DNA from: Aphanomyces cochlioides | Lineage: Eukaryota > Oomycota > Saprolegniomycetes > Saprolegniales > Verrucalvaceae | DNA length: 64,000 nt | Assembly (NCBI GenBank): GCA_019828595.1 | Contig: JAHQRK010000006.1 | Location: 2,356,001-2,420,000 of the forward strand | Direction: 5' to 3' | Shown: positions 11,553-23,058 of the stretch, piece after piece | Layout: every line of letters begins with the position of its first letter | Position numbering within the stretch: the first letter of the stretch is position 1 | Position numbers and translations under genes: made by a program | The notes under the pieces: generated by a model | The model's database searches: none | What the model was told of the DNA's origin: nothing | Seen by the model: the letters and a program-made list of their open reading frames with translations, nothing else

Positions 11553-14500
11553 ATGGTGAATTTGAATATTTTCGATTGCAGGGTCATGCCGAGCAAAACT
11601 GTGGCAGCGAAGGACGCCGCAGTCTTTGCGGATGCGATCCAACGGGAGGAAGATAAAGTCAGGGAAGCCGAGGAATATCGCATCATCGATGACTATCTAT
11701 TTATTCCTCATTCTCTGCGCCATCACTTCAAACGGGAAGAACCTCAAGATTCACCAGCAGTCACAGCCGCTCGTCTTGCTCGTAGCGCGCGACTCTTCTT
11801 CTACTCCAACCAACATTTACGCGAGCATTTGTACCCTGCAGAGGTTGAGACTTCAATTGGAGCGCGTATCTACTACGAGCGAGCATTATCTAAACTCACA
11901 GACATTGAAGGTAAAGCATCGACGAAAACCCAACTCCAATTGGAGCGACAGATTGTTTCGCTGGTTGAAGGATGCTTGACGGATGGACAGTGCGATATCT
12001 ATTTGGGCCTTGTCCAACCCAAGAGAACTCACATCTTGTACAGCGCGTGCTCCAAAGGCAGTCGAATGCAAGGACAAATCCTGCAAGCTTCAGAAGGCTT
12101 GAGCTTTCAATGCGTTGAGAGTCAAGTAAGAATCACTCCATCGGACATCTTGCTTCACAGTGCTCTTCATAGGCTGTGGTTATTTGCGAAGATATCGCCG
12201 CGGATTCAACAATCAAATACTTTGGCGATCACTTTCGTTGTGGTCCATTTGGTTGCTTTCCCTTGGTGTCGAAATCTCGCAATCTCGCTTTAAACGTGAC
12301 GGGCGAAGTCATTGGCGTCATTGGCGTCGACTCCTGTCGTCTCGCTTGGAAGTTTCATCCCCAAGCCATGACCCATGAACAAGTCGTAGCATTTCTTCGG
12401 ACGTATGGCCTAGAGGACTGTATCCCAGCTATCATCAAGCATCAAATCGACGGCGTCCAGCTTGCTGCTCTCACAGATGTCGACATGGAGTTTAAGCTTG
12501 GAATCACTCGAGTCCTCTCTCGAAGCAAACTTGTGGACATCGTTGCCGCGTTGCGCGATGGCGTCCCGCTTCACGTGCCATCGCTTCCCACTTGGTTTCT
12601 CCATGACGATGCATCGATGGAATTCCTCACTCAAGTCGCAGCTCGAAGTGGAAAAATTCTGGCCAAAGCTCGGATGCGCGAATGGCTTCGTTTGTTACGC
12701 GCTCGGACGATCGACGGGCGGTGCACGCAGTACGATCTCTACCATTTGGTCCTCCAAGCGATCACGCACTGCGTCTTGTCGGTAGATGCAGCGTGTGTTT
12801 GGCGTCTCGACCGTGGACAGCCGCCAAAAGTCCATGTTTTGGCCGATTGCGATATTCCCCAAGACCGACTTGCTCCTTTTCAGCAAAACCGAGGCATCAA
12901 GCGCGTCTTGCTTCATAAAGAAGGCGGTGGCAAAGGAAACATGGTCCGTGGCCACGTTGCCCACCTTGGTTCTCTAGATGGAGCGACGCCTTACCAAATC
13001 TCATGGTCGGATCACACCGTGGAATATTTCACATGGGAAGAGCTCAAGCCACTGCTTGCGATCCGCCCTCTCAATCCTCAGCACTTTGAGCTCCAGCAGA
13101 TCCTCTCGCAGCTCGAGACGCAAACGGAATGCGTCGTCGATGTCGGTGGACAAGATGGCAATGGCGGCGTCAAACGATGGGTGAAAACATTTACCGACAG
13201 GAGCGCCTCTACTTTCGTCGTCGACATGACATTCCAGAAGAACCACTCGCATGTAGATGCAGCTTATTTCGTCCACCAACTCCTACCACCTCTTGAAGAA
13301 GCTCTGGTTTGTGTTCGTGGACGCCAACGCCGTGCTGCTCAGCGGCATGCTGCATTGCATGTCATGAAGAAAGCTGTCGCACAACTTAGCATGACGCCAT
13401 CTCAAGACGCTCAACGCAGCGCCACGGAACTTGTCACTCTTGTGGCCAACGAGATCGTGGCGTGCCTTCCTGGAGTCGAAATTGCCATCGCGGAGCTGCT
13501 CCCTGGCGCTGCATCCGTCGAGTTTACTTATTCCTTCAATGGATCGACGCTAGCAACAAAGACGTTGACAGGGCCAAGCGTCGCTCTTTCATGCTGCCTT
13601 GAGGCACAGCAAAAGTCCCTCGTCGTCCGCTCGTTTCATTCTCTCCGTCGAATCGGCAAACCTGAAGACGACAGCGCATTGCCGTATATTTTCCTTCCCC
13701 TCGTCCACGACGACTCACCCCTTGGCTTTGTGTCTGTGAATCGCTTTGCGGAAGTGGAGAAAGGTCGCGAAGACGAACAGCATCCTGAATATGGTGTTCT
13801 CTCCTTCCTGGAGCAAGCGACGTCGTGTCTTGCAATGATTTTGCGGCTCAAGCGTCGTTCCCATGCTCTGTACCAACTCCAAGCTCTGGCTCAAAATGCA
13901 CTCGTATCGCCCCTGCAGCTCTTCGTGACGACTTTGAAATCCATGATCGCGACACTCCCAGGGCTTCACAGAGCAAAGCTTGTCGCGATCAAACTCAAGT
14001 CCAGTACGGCCACAGCAATTTTCGACCGCGTGGACGTTGACCTGATGGAAGTTCTCTACCGAGATGCACTCCAAGTCCGTCGAGCTGAAACTCTCTTGTC
14101 GACATTTCAAGCTTACTTTGGCCTGACCACCGCAATCATGGAGAAAATCCTCGAGCCGACGCCATCTAGAGTCCTCCCAGACGACTACGCGACTCTTGTG
14201 AACCCACCTACGCTTGCAACGACCATTGATCGCAAAGCAAAACACGCCATGGACGCTGCCATGCATGTCATTGTTGGCAACGAGCCGTACGTCACTTCAT
14301 GGCTGCCTGCTCTGAGCTCACCATCGACGAACGTCGTTCTGATGTACACAGCTTTGACACCAGAGTGGTTGAATCGAGCCGATGGACGATTCCTCGACAT
14401 GGTGGCTGCTTCGTTAAACGAGCTTCTCGTCATCGTCCGTGGTCGCTATGACCGTGTCCGACAGCGCATCGACGCCTTGACCATTTTTCAAAAGCAATGT

Positions 14501-17500
14501 GCATCTACAACGACGGTGAACGTTCACTTCGAATCCATTCAAGCTGAACTCGACGCTGAAATCCGCCTCGATCTTCAGCGAGTCGCTGTGGATATCATTG
14601 CCCGCGTCTTGACTGGTGCGAATGTGTACATTGGCATGATCGAACCGTCTCGTCAGCGTATCAAGTACACTTGCGCGTCCGAGAAGAGCTGCATGGCGAC
14701 GAAACATCTCAAGCGAGGCAAAGGCGTCAGCTTCCACTGCCTCACTGCTCAAACGCCTCTTGTCATTGACGCCACCAACAAATCCTCGACAGAGTTTGGC
14801 ACACTCCGCTACTTTGGCGATCCAAAGACTCAAGCATGGCCATTTATTGTCGTCCCCATCGGCTCTTTCGGAGTCTTGGCCGTGGATGACTTGAGTCAGT
14901 ATGGAGAATCACCGCCGCCTGAAATGGGCATCGTCGATTTTCTCGTTCGCATGGCGACAGAACTCCATGTTGCCATCAAAAGCACCCGAGAGACCACTCA
15001 GGCGTATCGCAAACAATTGCGAGAACGCGCGGTCCACGACGTACTCTCTATGTGTGACAACGGACGATTGAGTGAGTTCCACGTCCTCCAGCGCCTTCTA
15101 ACCATCGTTGCCGCAACTTTCCCTGGTGTGTGTGCCTACACTGGCATTGTTATGCCATGGGCAAAGGAGATCCATTTTGTGCTTGCGACGCCATCAAGCG
15201 AAATGCAAGAGCGTTCAATCGACGTGGCGAATACTGTAAGTGGCGCTTGCTTTCGTTCGCAGCATCCTGTCGTGGTTCCTGATGTCGGTCGCAATCCCAA
15301 TGGCTTACAAGTGTTCAAGGACACGACAGGGCCTTACATTTGCGTCCCGATTCCATGCGTTGGCATCCTCGCTGTCGACACGTTTCCAAGCCCCGCTGGA
15401 GGATTGTACATGCAGCACGTGCCTGAAGTCGGCGTTGTCGAGTGCCTTGTCCACATGGCCAACGCAGTTGGAGCTCATATTCGTGCCAAGCGACTTGCAG
15501 ACCTTCGTCAGACGATCCAAAATCTCTTCCAAGGCAACATCTCAACCTTTCACATCCTCTTCAATGCAATCGCCGATGCCATCGTGGTGAACATGGCGTC
15601 GGCAGTCCGCGTCGACGTTTTCTATCCTGATGGGACTTTGAAATTCACAAAATCCAAAACGCCTCAACCTGGCTCAACGCCTAGCATGCCGTCGCCTCTT
15701 CCAAACCCCCTCGCGCCCTTCGCCGACGGTGTCCGTGTCGTCTGTCCATTTGAGATGACCGATCCAAAATACAGCGGACAGACCCACGCCCTCCTTGTCG
15801 TCACGCGCCTTCCAAACATTGACTGGCCTTACGATGTCCACATCATGGAGACGATTCAGTCCCATTTATCTGAATGCTTTAGCCTTGCAAGTGCTCGAGC
15901 TGCAGCCGCTGAAGCCCGTGCTGAATGTATCTCTCGCATGGACATGGCACTTGAAGAGCTCCGAGCGACGCCAAGTCAAGTTGCCCTCAACAAGCTCCAC
16001 GACACTCAATTAGCTTGGCTCGACTGGATGGCTTTAGCTCTCGGCGGTCGCGGCACCGATGTCTACTTGGGTGAAATTCAAAATGACACAGACGCTTTGG
16101 TATTTACTGGCGCGTCGCCACAGAGTCTCATGACTGGAATCCGCCTCGAGGACGAGTCGCTCTTCAGCTTTCAGTGCATTCGAACTCAAAGTCCAGTGAT
16201 TGTCAACCACTTGACGCCAACCAGCCGCCACGTCAAATTCTGCACAACTCGAAAGGCAACGAGGGCGTACTGCGTCGTGCCGCTTGATTCATTTGGCGTC
16301 CTCGCCGCTGATAGCTTTGGCTCGACGTCGTTCACAGTTCAAAATGTCCTCGAGGCTGCAACTGTGGCGTTTCTGAAGACGTGTGCTACAAAATTTGTTC
16401 GTCTGTTGGACGGAACGCGGCACAACTTTGACTTTGATCAACTTCGCGCTGCTGCCGTCGCTGGAACTTACAATCTTCGAATGATCTATGCGCACGCCAT
16501 GGCCGACATCCAACGCAATCTGGGCTACATTCACTGCCAGCAAGTCGTGACGCTTGCTCCAGACTTCACGGGACAGTTTTGCATTGAGAGCTGGCACAAA
16601 ACCCCAACTCGTCGACCGATGAAGCATCTCCAAGAGCATTTTTGCTATCTCCACCGATGCAGCAAGGCATTAGTACGCCAGCGCGTTCATTTTGACAGTG
16701 TGACGATACCAATGACGAACCTTCCAAAGACACTCGACGACGCTCGGACGCATCAAAGCGGCACTGCCATGGGAATTGAGCTCCGAGGGTCATTTCCATG
16801 CTTTGCCGCAATGATTGACGGCGCATTTGCAACGACGCCTAGAGTTGCGTTGTGTGTGTACCGCAAACCAAACCGTCCCTTTCAACCGAGGGAAGTTGTT
16901 TTCCTCCGCACTTACCTATCCGTCGTACGGGAATCGTACTTGGTTGCTTTGAAATACTTGGTCGTGCGCACGTTTGCCGAGGAAGCGCTCAATTGGGCGC
17001 GAGATTTCGTCCACGCCAAAGATGGCTTCGTGGCGCAGCTCCGTGAGAAAGACATTGATATATTGGTGTCAACCAACGTGGATAAAATCGCCCTCGGTAC
17101 ATTAAAGCCGACGTTGAAAAGGACCTACCGACTGCAAGACTTTGCCGCCACTGACCTGTCGAGTGCTCTTGTTGAAACCACAGTCACTCCACCGCCATCG
17201 GCAACGTCACCAACTGTGCAACCGACGCAAAATCCAAGTGGAGAGACTACCAAGCGATCCAAGTTTGCCCTCTTCCCCAAGAAAGCCAAACCCACGGGCG
17301 ATCGTCTTTCTTCTTCAGCTACAGTTCCTGCGTCACAAGTCTCGCAGCATTGGGAGTGGACATGTCGTCTGCCTGCAGGTCGGTTCTTACTCCTCGACAT
17401 TGTATCCAAGAATGCAGTCGAGCAAGAGATCTTCGTCCAGGAAGGGAATGCGCTGGCAAAGACTTGCAGCTTCATCTACGACTCGTTTTGGAACGCCCCA

Positions 17501-18966
17501 AAAGGCGACGAACGGCACGTTGGATTTTTTCTCTCGCAGTGGTGGCAGCAAGTGCATATCATGCTCGCCGCATCGAGGCTTGCAATCGAAGGACAACTGC
17601 GAGAACTCCTCGACGCGGAAGTTGCCCACACGTCTACATGTCCTCGTGCCATTTTGATCATTGCTTCGAGCGCGCTTCTGTGCTGTGGACACAAAGCCGA
17701 CGCGATGACAACAGCGCGGGTACATTCAGAATTAGCTCCTCTGACTTGCTGAAATGATTTGTAGGCCGTCTTGCAGTTGATTCTCTCGTCAGAATCGGTT
17801 GGACAGATGTGCGACCTCGCCCCTTTTGATCCGTCGATGCGGACCAAAGTTTGGACGGCGGCATTTCGTAGCCGCACATTTCTTCAAAGTCAACCTGTCG
17901 CCCCAATTGAATTGACCAAAGACCTGTCACCCGCCATGCGTATATTGCTTGACGCAACGTTGCTGCTCCAAGTCGTCTCCAAGTGGCTTAAAGCCGATTT
18001 TGACAAGGAAAAAGCGTCATGGGTGCCAGTCCATCGCGCTGCTGTTGCCATTCAGTGCGGCGCTAGATGCATGAGAGCGCGTACAGAACTTGCTCGCCGC
18101 CGCCGTGACTTTAGAGCGGCTCTAACGATTCAGTGCTGGGCACGACAACTCCTAGCAAGATGGTGCCTGCGAACTAAACGACGTTCTCGAGCGGCCAGTC
18201 GCATCCAGCGCTGGTTTCGAAGGAGACACGATAAGCCTCGCCTTGCGCCGAAAGAATTACTGGAGAACATGCTTGCAGTGCAAGCTCGTTTTGGTGTGAG
18301 CGAGAAACCAAGCGAGATGTTCTCGGAAGCAACGTTTGAGCTCTTTATGACGAAAGGCAGAGGGCGATGTATGGTTCTCGCCGAGGAGAAGCGAATTCTC
18401 GAGAAACTGCGCGACTTGGCCAAGCAAAGACTGAGCCTTAGCTGGGAAGAACGCATCGACGAAGAAGTGCGCGATGTCTTTGCGTACTTTGACTATGCCG
18501 GAGTCGGCTCAATTTCCAGGCACATTGGTTGGAGTTTAGAACTGCCTAACTGGTGATTCCTAGGGAGGATACGAAGACGATGATTCAAATGCTGCGTATT
18601 CCACTGCAGCCAGACGAACTGGACGACGTCGTGGCTATGATTGACGTCGACAAGTCTGGCGACGTGGACGTGGATGAGTTTTGCCGATGGTATAAGTACG
18701 AGTACTCTCGACTCCGTGCTCGATCCAAGGACTGCGGAACGCTCTCCAAAGCCGACAAGGAATGGTTTTCCCATGGCATGGCACTACGATTCATTAAACA
18801 ACAGTGGACGGCGTGCCATTCCAAAGACAAGTACATCCCAATAGCTCCATCGCCTGCTCCTCCACTGGTGCCACCAGCTTCACCAGTAGAAGCCACACAA
18901 GCTGACTCGCCTGAAGAAGACAAACAAGACGTATCTCAAGCAGACGACGATCACACAAGCAGATGA
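11553..18966 (+). CDS. Giant SAM / multi-GAF / IQ / EF-hand protein
   Basis: Four exons: 11553-12125, 12173-17719, 17765-18519 and 18564-18966; about 2,425 residues. Visible modules in order: an N-terminal GAF-like domain (CDIYLGLVQPKRTHILY to EVIGVIGVDSC), a SAM-like helical domain (THEQVVAFLRTYGLEDCIP, LVDIVAALRDG), at least four more GAF-like units each ending in a variant of VPxxxFGVLAVDxF, then three IQ motifs (AAVAIQCGARCMRAR, AALTIQCWARQLLAR, AASRIQRWFRRR) and an EF-hand pair whose second loop is DVDKSGDVDVDEF. This predicts a calmodulin- and Ca2+-responsive scaffold with multiple small-molecule sensing domains; no catalytic domain is seen. The last intron (18520-18563) is GC-AG and restores the EF-hand. 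The start could instead be the ATG at 11586, which follows an acceptor-like TTGCAG. Confidence 0.85.
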
Positions 18967-19031
18967 TGAACAAATCTCATCAGCAGCAGAGGGAGAACAA
19001 GCCGAATCAAGTGCGAACGAGTAAGGTTTAT

Positions 19032-19677
19032 TTAATCGTCGTCGTCGTCCATTTCGTCACTCAAACTCCAAGCTTGGACTGGAGTTGACGACATTGTTTT
19101 GGCCTCTTTTCCTTTGGGCTCTACTGCCTTGTCCTCCGATCGGTAGTGGGTTTTGCAGCCTTTCGACGCAGCAGCGACAGCACTTTGGTTGTTGTCGGTG
19201 TTGTTGACCTCTTTCTTCGCTTCCTTCATATGCAGTGGCGTCGAGGCCAAGTACTTTTCATGTGCCACGAGTTGAGCGCGGTAAGTTTCGAGTGTCTTGA
19301 CCCACACTGCAGCACCGGCTTTGCTTTCGCCTTTGAGGAAAAACTTGCGCGTCTTCGATTCCACTTGAAAGCAATAGTCGTCAAACGATACAACTGCTGT
19401 AATGTCGTCGAGGAATATCGAGTCTAGAACGAACGAGATGAGCGATCCAAGCGAGAAACCAGTGCATACTCTTCATCGTTGTTTGGGTGTTGGACTGCGA
19501 ATATCCAAACTCGCGGCGCTTTGTGTCCACGTAGAACCAGCGTTTGTTCCAGCTTCCAGTCAAATTGATCCCCGACTTGCGCTTCATCTTGTATAGATAG
19601 CCTTCGATCTCTGGAGGCGTTGGCCGCGCGACCGGCTCGACACTCATGGCGGGTTGAGAAATAACGTCCATCTCCAT
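19032..19677 (-). CDS. Small PH domain protein
   Basis: Two exons: 19470-19677 and 19032-19423 around a 46-nt intron; 199 residues. Splicing rebuilds one PH domain, from EIEGYLYKMKRKSGINLTG and WNKRWFYVDT through SIFLDDITAVVSFDDYCF and KTRKFFLKGES to the C-terminal helix AGAAVWVKTLETYRAQL. The remaining 85 residues are charged and end in an acidic DEMDDDDD tail. It probably binds phosphoinositides or a protein partner at membranes. The gene is head-to-head with the ENT transporter, with 123 bases between the two start codons. Confidence 0.86.
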
Positions 19678-19695
19678 CTGGGCTATAAATAGAAC

Positions 19696-19790
19696 ATCCG
19701 GTTAAAATAACCGTACCAAGCAACGTCATCCGGATATTTGACTGACTATCCGGTTTCCCATAATATCCGGATAACGGTTCGTACATCCGG
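19696..19790. promoter_or_regulatory. Bidirectional promoter with five TCCGG(AT) motifs
   Basis: The short gap between the head-to-head PH and ENT genes has TCCGG at 19697, TCCGGATA at 19729-19736, TCCGG at 19749, TCCGGATA at 19766-19773 and TCCGG at 19786. A TATAAATAG string lies at 19684-19692. This is the densest motif cluster in the window. Confidence 0.6.
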
Positions 19791-19800
19791 AAACGCCCTT

Positions 19801-21090
19801 ATGCCGCGGAAGGATCCTTGGCATGGTGGCGTGTATGCCATCTTGTTTGTCCAGGGAATCAGCGCGCTCTTGCCATGGAATGTCTTTATCACGGCTGCTA
19901 GCTACTTTGCGGACAGACTTCAGCAAACTTCGGTGCATGAATCGTTTTTGAATTGGTTTAGTCTGGCCTTCAACCTCACGACTCTGATTGTTGTCGGGCT
20001 CAATGCAGCTTTCCTGCGACCTTGTTTGCCACTGCCCGCTCGTAAGATTACAGTCGCTCTTGGCGGGATCTCTTTCATTCTACTCCTCACGGCCACGATG
20101 GTGAAAACGCCCTATGTGGAAGGTATGACGTTCTATTCAAACTATGGACTCAAGCTCGTTGACGTAGGTAATGAATTCTTTGGTATCACGATGGCAAGCA
20201 TCGTTGTTGTATCGATTTGCTCTGCGTATCTCCAAGAGGGCTTGTTTGAAATCACAGCACTCCTCTCCGACATTTACACCCAAGCCATCTTGACTGGGCA
20301 AAGTATGGCAGGACTCGGCGTCTCGCTGAGTGCCTACATTCTCACATACCTCCACCACAACAAAGTATCCGATACCTTTACTTCGTCATCAATTGAAGAC
20401 AATGCGTTCATCTATTTTGCCTGTTCATTTGCTACAATTCTCTTTGCGCTGGCCTTGTTCCTTGTCTTCCAACGACTCACATTTGTTCGTCAATACCTCC
20501 AGAGTCCAACAAAGTCGCTCGACATTGACATGGACACAACCGAATCGCTCTTGGACGAGTCCCCACCAACCCCTCGACCAAATCCATGGAAAATCCTTTG
20601 GCAAGTTCGACATCATGCATTTTCCGCGTTTTTCACACTCTTTGTTACTCTGACACTCTTTCCAGTCGTCACGTCGTCTATCCAGTCATCGAGTGTGAGC
20701 CAAGAATTGTTTGTTGCGCTAACATTTGTCCTCTTCAACTTTGGGGATCTCGCTGGACGTGTATCCACGAGCTTGTACGTGCTGACCCATAAAAGGCTCG
20801 TAGTGGCTGGCTCAATTGGGCGCATTGCCTTTGTTGGGTTGTTCTTCCTCTGCAACGTCCATGGCTCGCCTCTTGTCGTCTTTACTCAGGATGGCATGGC
20901 TGTGCTTTTTCTTCTTGGGTTTGCATGGTCGAATGGGTATTTTTGCAGCGTGGCGATGATGCAGAGTCCTCATGAAGTTGACCGCCACCACCGGCAGCTC
21001 TGTGGTGCAATCATGTTTGCTTGTCTGTGCGTCGGGCTCACAGCAGGTTCGATTGCTTCGTTTGCATTGCGAGCTCTACTTAAAGTCTAA
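19801..21090 (+). CDS. Equilibrative nucleoside transporter (ENT/SLC29)
   Basis: Single exon, 429 residues, starting at the first ATG after the motif cluster. The N-terminus PRKDPWHGGVYAILFVQGIS and LLPWNVFITAASYF match the conserved first helix of ENT transporters. About ten or eleven hydrophobic segments follow, with a large hydrophilic loop around residues 230-270 (SLDIDMDTTESLLDESPPTP), and a C-terminal pair ending IASFALRALLKV. ENT proteins carry nucleosides and bases across membranes by facilitated diffusion; in parasitic protists they serve purine salvage. Residues such as NFGDLAGR match the conserved segment of helix 8. No introns. Confidence 0.93.
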   Translation: MPRKDPWHGGVYAILFVQGISALLPWNVFITAASYFADRLQQTSVHESFLNWFSLAFNLTTLIVVGLNAAFLRPCLPLPARKITVALGGISFILLLTATMVKTPYVEGMTFYSNYGLKLVDVGNEFFGITMASIVVVSICSAYLQEGLFEITALLSDIYTQAILTGQSMAGLGVSLSAYILTYLHHNKVSDTFTSSSIEDNAFIYFACSFATILFALALFLVFQRLTFVRQYLQSPTKSLDIDMDTTESLLDESPPTPRPNPWKILWQVRHHAFSAFFTLFVTLTLFPVVTSSIQSSSVSQELFVALTFVLFNFGDLAGRVSTSLYVLTHKRLVVAGSIGRIAFVGLFFLCNVHGSPLVVFTQDGMAVLFLLGFAWSNGYFCSVAMMQSPHEVDRHHRQLCGAIMFACLCVGLTAGSIASFALRALLKV

Positions 21091-21126
21091 TTCATACATC
21101 AATTTGATTTTCGGTCGTGTTGGCTG

Positions 21127-22954
21127 TCATGCTGTTGCTTGATCAATCAAAGAGTTGAGTCGTTTCTTGGAAATCTCCGAGAGCTCGCCTTCTTGTGTGA
21201 GTGCAGCCGACGACATGACAGCTAATTGATCCAGGAAGAGTTGGCAGACTCCCTTTGTGACTTGAGTAAACTTGTCCTTGGACAGCTTGCCGAGATGATA
21301 AGCTGGGTAGAGTTGCTGCTTAATGTGTTGGACAATGAGGGGCTTCATGTGTTGTGCAGAGTGAGTCGGTGTAGAGGAACGTTTAGCTGGTGGTGGTGGC
21401 GCTCGAGGTGCCACAGCAGGAGCTGCTACCGGAGTTGGAGCCGGTCGCTTCGTCTCTTCCTCTTCGTTGACACTGTCGACACTTGAAGCACGCACAAAGG
21501 CACTCCATTTGGTCAGGAGTTGAGTGGCTTTGGCCTGGCTGTGCATGTCTAGCTGCCTTACCAACTGTGTCACAACTTTGCCCAGACCGTCGCTCTAATT
21601 CAGCGTCATGAGCTGAACGATGTTCGTGGTCCCTTATACCTCTTTGAGATGCTCTTTTTCGATGGGAAGTTCGTCCAATATGGTCAGGACTGTCTCCATC
21701 ACTTGCACGTGCTGAAGTTTGGCTGGACCGTATGGCTCTAGCCATTGCTTTAGTACGCGAAGCCAACCCCATTCGAGGACTTGCGTTTTTTGCGCATCGT
21801 TGAGACCATCAAAGAACCGCTTGACAGTCGGCAAAAGGCGTAGTTTGGACGCTGTTGGCAGGAGTGTCGATGTGTCTTGAACGTGTGCTCGTTCCATTTT
21901 ATGATACAGATCATCGTATTCGGCACGAAAAGATGCAGGCTTCTTGGCAGGCCGTTTGCTCTGTGGCGGGGATGAAATGATCGCTTGAATCTCTTCAATC
22001 CTTCTCTTCGGAATTGTTGCAGCTCGTACTTCCGGCGATATGAGACTCATACGTGATTGTCCTCCATTCACGCATTGCAGAATTCGCGAAGCTTCGGCTT
22101 GCATACGCCGTAGGTCCCGCGCTGCAGCAGACTGAAACTCTCGTGCACCCCGTCGATTTGATTGCGCCGTGGTGCCAGATTCATACCGCATCACTTCGTT
22201 CTCGAATGGCAAAGGAAGTCGTTGGCCACGACGGATACCGACTCGAGCTTCCAGCTGAGTGATACGACGAACGGGCATACGCACGGAGCGTCGAGATCGC
22301 CGCGAGCTTCGCAGAGAAGCCAATGTTGTAGCCGTTTGCAAAGCACTCCGTCGAGAAGGTGGTGGCAAATGAACATGATCTGGGCAGTACCAATGACTCG
22401 GTGGCACATCGGCTAAGCCGAGGCAGAAAGTGTGGCAAGCACTGTCACAATTATTTGCATCACAAATGAGAAGCATGTCTTCATGGTCTCCATTCCCACA
22501 AAGAGAGCATGCGTATTCGTTGAACAAGTTGACATTGGCACTAATTTCCTGACTTGAACCACTTGAGTATGTTTGCTTTGTGTCGCGAACATCCTCGGAG
22601 AGAGTGACGTTGCCATTTGCATCGCGTTTGACAACCTTTCGGAATCGCGTCTTGCACATTGGGCAAAGATTTGTCACCTTTGCCCATTGCAAAATGCAGT
22701 CAAAGTGGAACGTGTGCACACACTTGAGAAGAAAACCTTGCGTATCGAGCTCGACATTGTCCAGACAGATGCAACACTAAAGCAAGTTGAATGAGCCTCT
22801 CTATCTTGCTGAGTTCACCTACCATATCCTCTGAATCCTCGCCTTCTTGGCCTCCTTTCGTTTCTCCATCAATATGTTCTTCTTTTACTTCTTCCCCATC
22901 ACTTTCTTGAGACAAATCGATCATCTCATCGGCTACATCCAAGGCGGTGGCCAT
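21127..22954 (-). CDS. RING - PHD - TFIIS-N-like nuclear protein
   Basis: Three exons: 22823-22954, 21640-22776 and 21127-21594; 578 residues. After an acidic N-terminus comes a RING-H2 finger completed by splicing (CCICLDNVELDTQGFLLKC, HTFHFDCILQW, CPMC), then a PHD finger (CSLCGNGDHEDMLLICD, CHTFCLGLADVPPSHWYCPD), an Arg-rich linker, and a helical region resembling the TFIIS N-terminal/LW domain (FFDGLNDAQKTQVLEWGW, GLGKVVTQLVRQLD). RING-PHD proteins of this kind (PHRF1-like) are nuclear E3 ligases linked to chromatin and RNA polymerase II. The start was set at ATG 22954 because an in-frame ATG at 23017 lies inside a TCCGGATA motif. Head-to-head with the YccV/TPR gene. Confidence 0.85.
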
Positions 22955-23001
22955 CGCCGACGGCTTGCGTAATTTTTGGATTTGGCGTTCATGTGCAATA
23001 T

Positions 23002-23058
23002 TCGGATAACGAATCATCCGGATATGTTGCTAGGACCGGATAAACATTCATCCGGATA
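23002..23058. promoter_or_regulatory. Bidirectional promoter, CCGGATA array
   Basis: TCGGATA at 23002, TCCGGATA at 23017-23024, ACCGGATA at 23035-23042 and TCCGGATA at 23051-23058, between the RING-PHD and YccV/TPR starts. The last motif abuts the ATG at 23059, which suggests an extremely short 5' UTR or use of the ATG at 23065 or 23068. Confidence 0.58.

Noticed and set aside
13715..14266. 183-codon antisense frame in the multi-GAF gene
   Set aside because: The plus-strand frame has clear domains; this is an antisense shadow.
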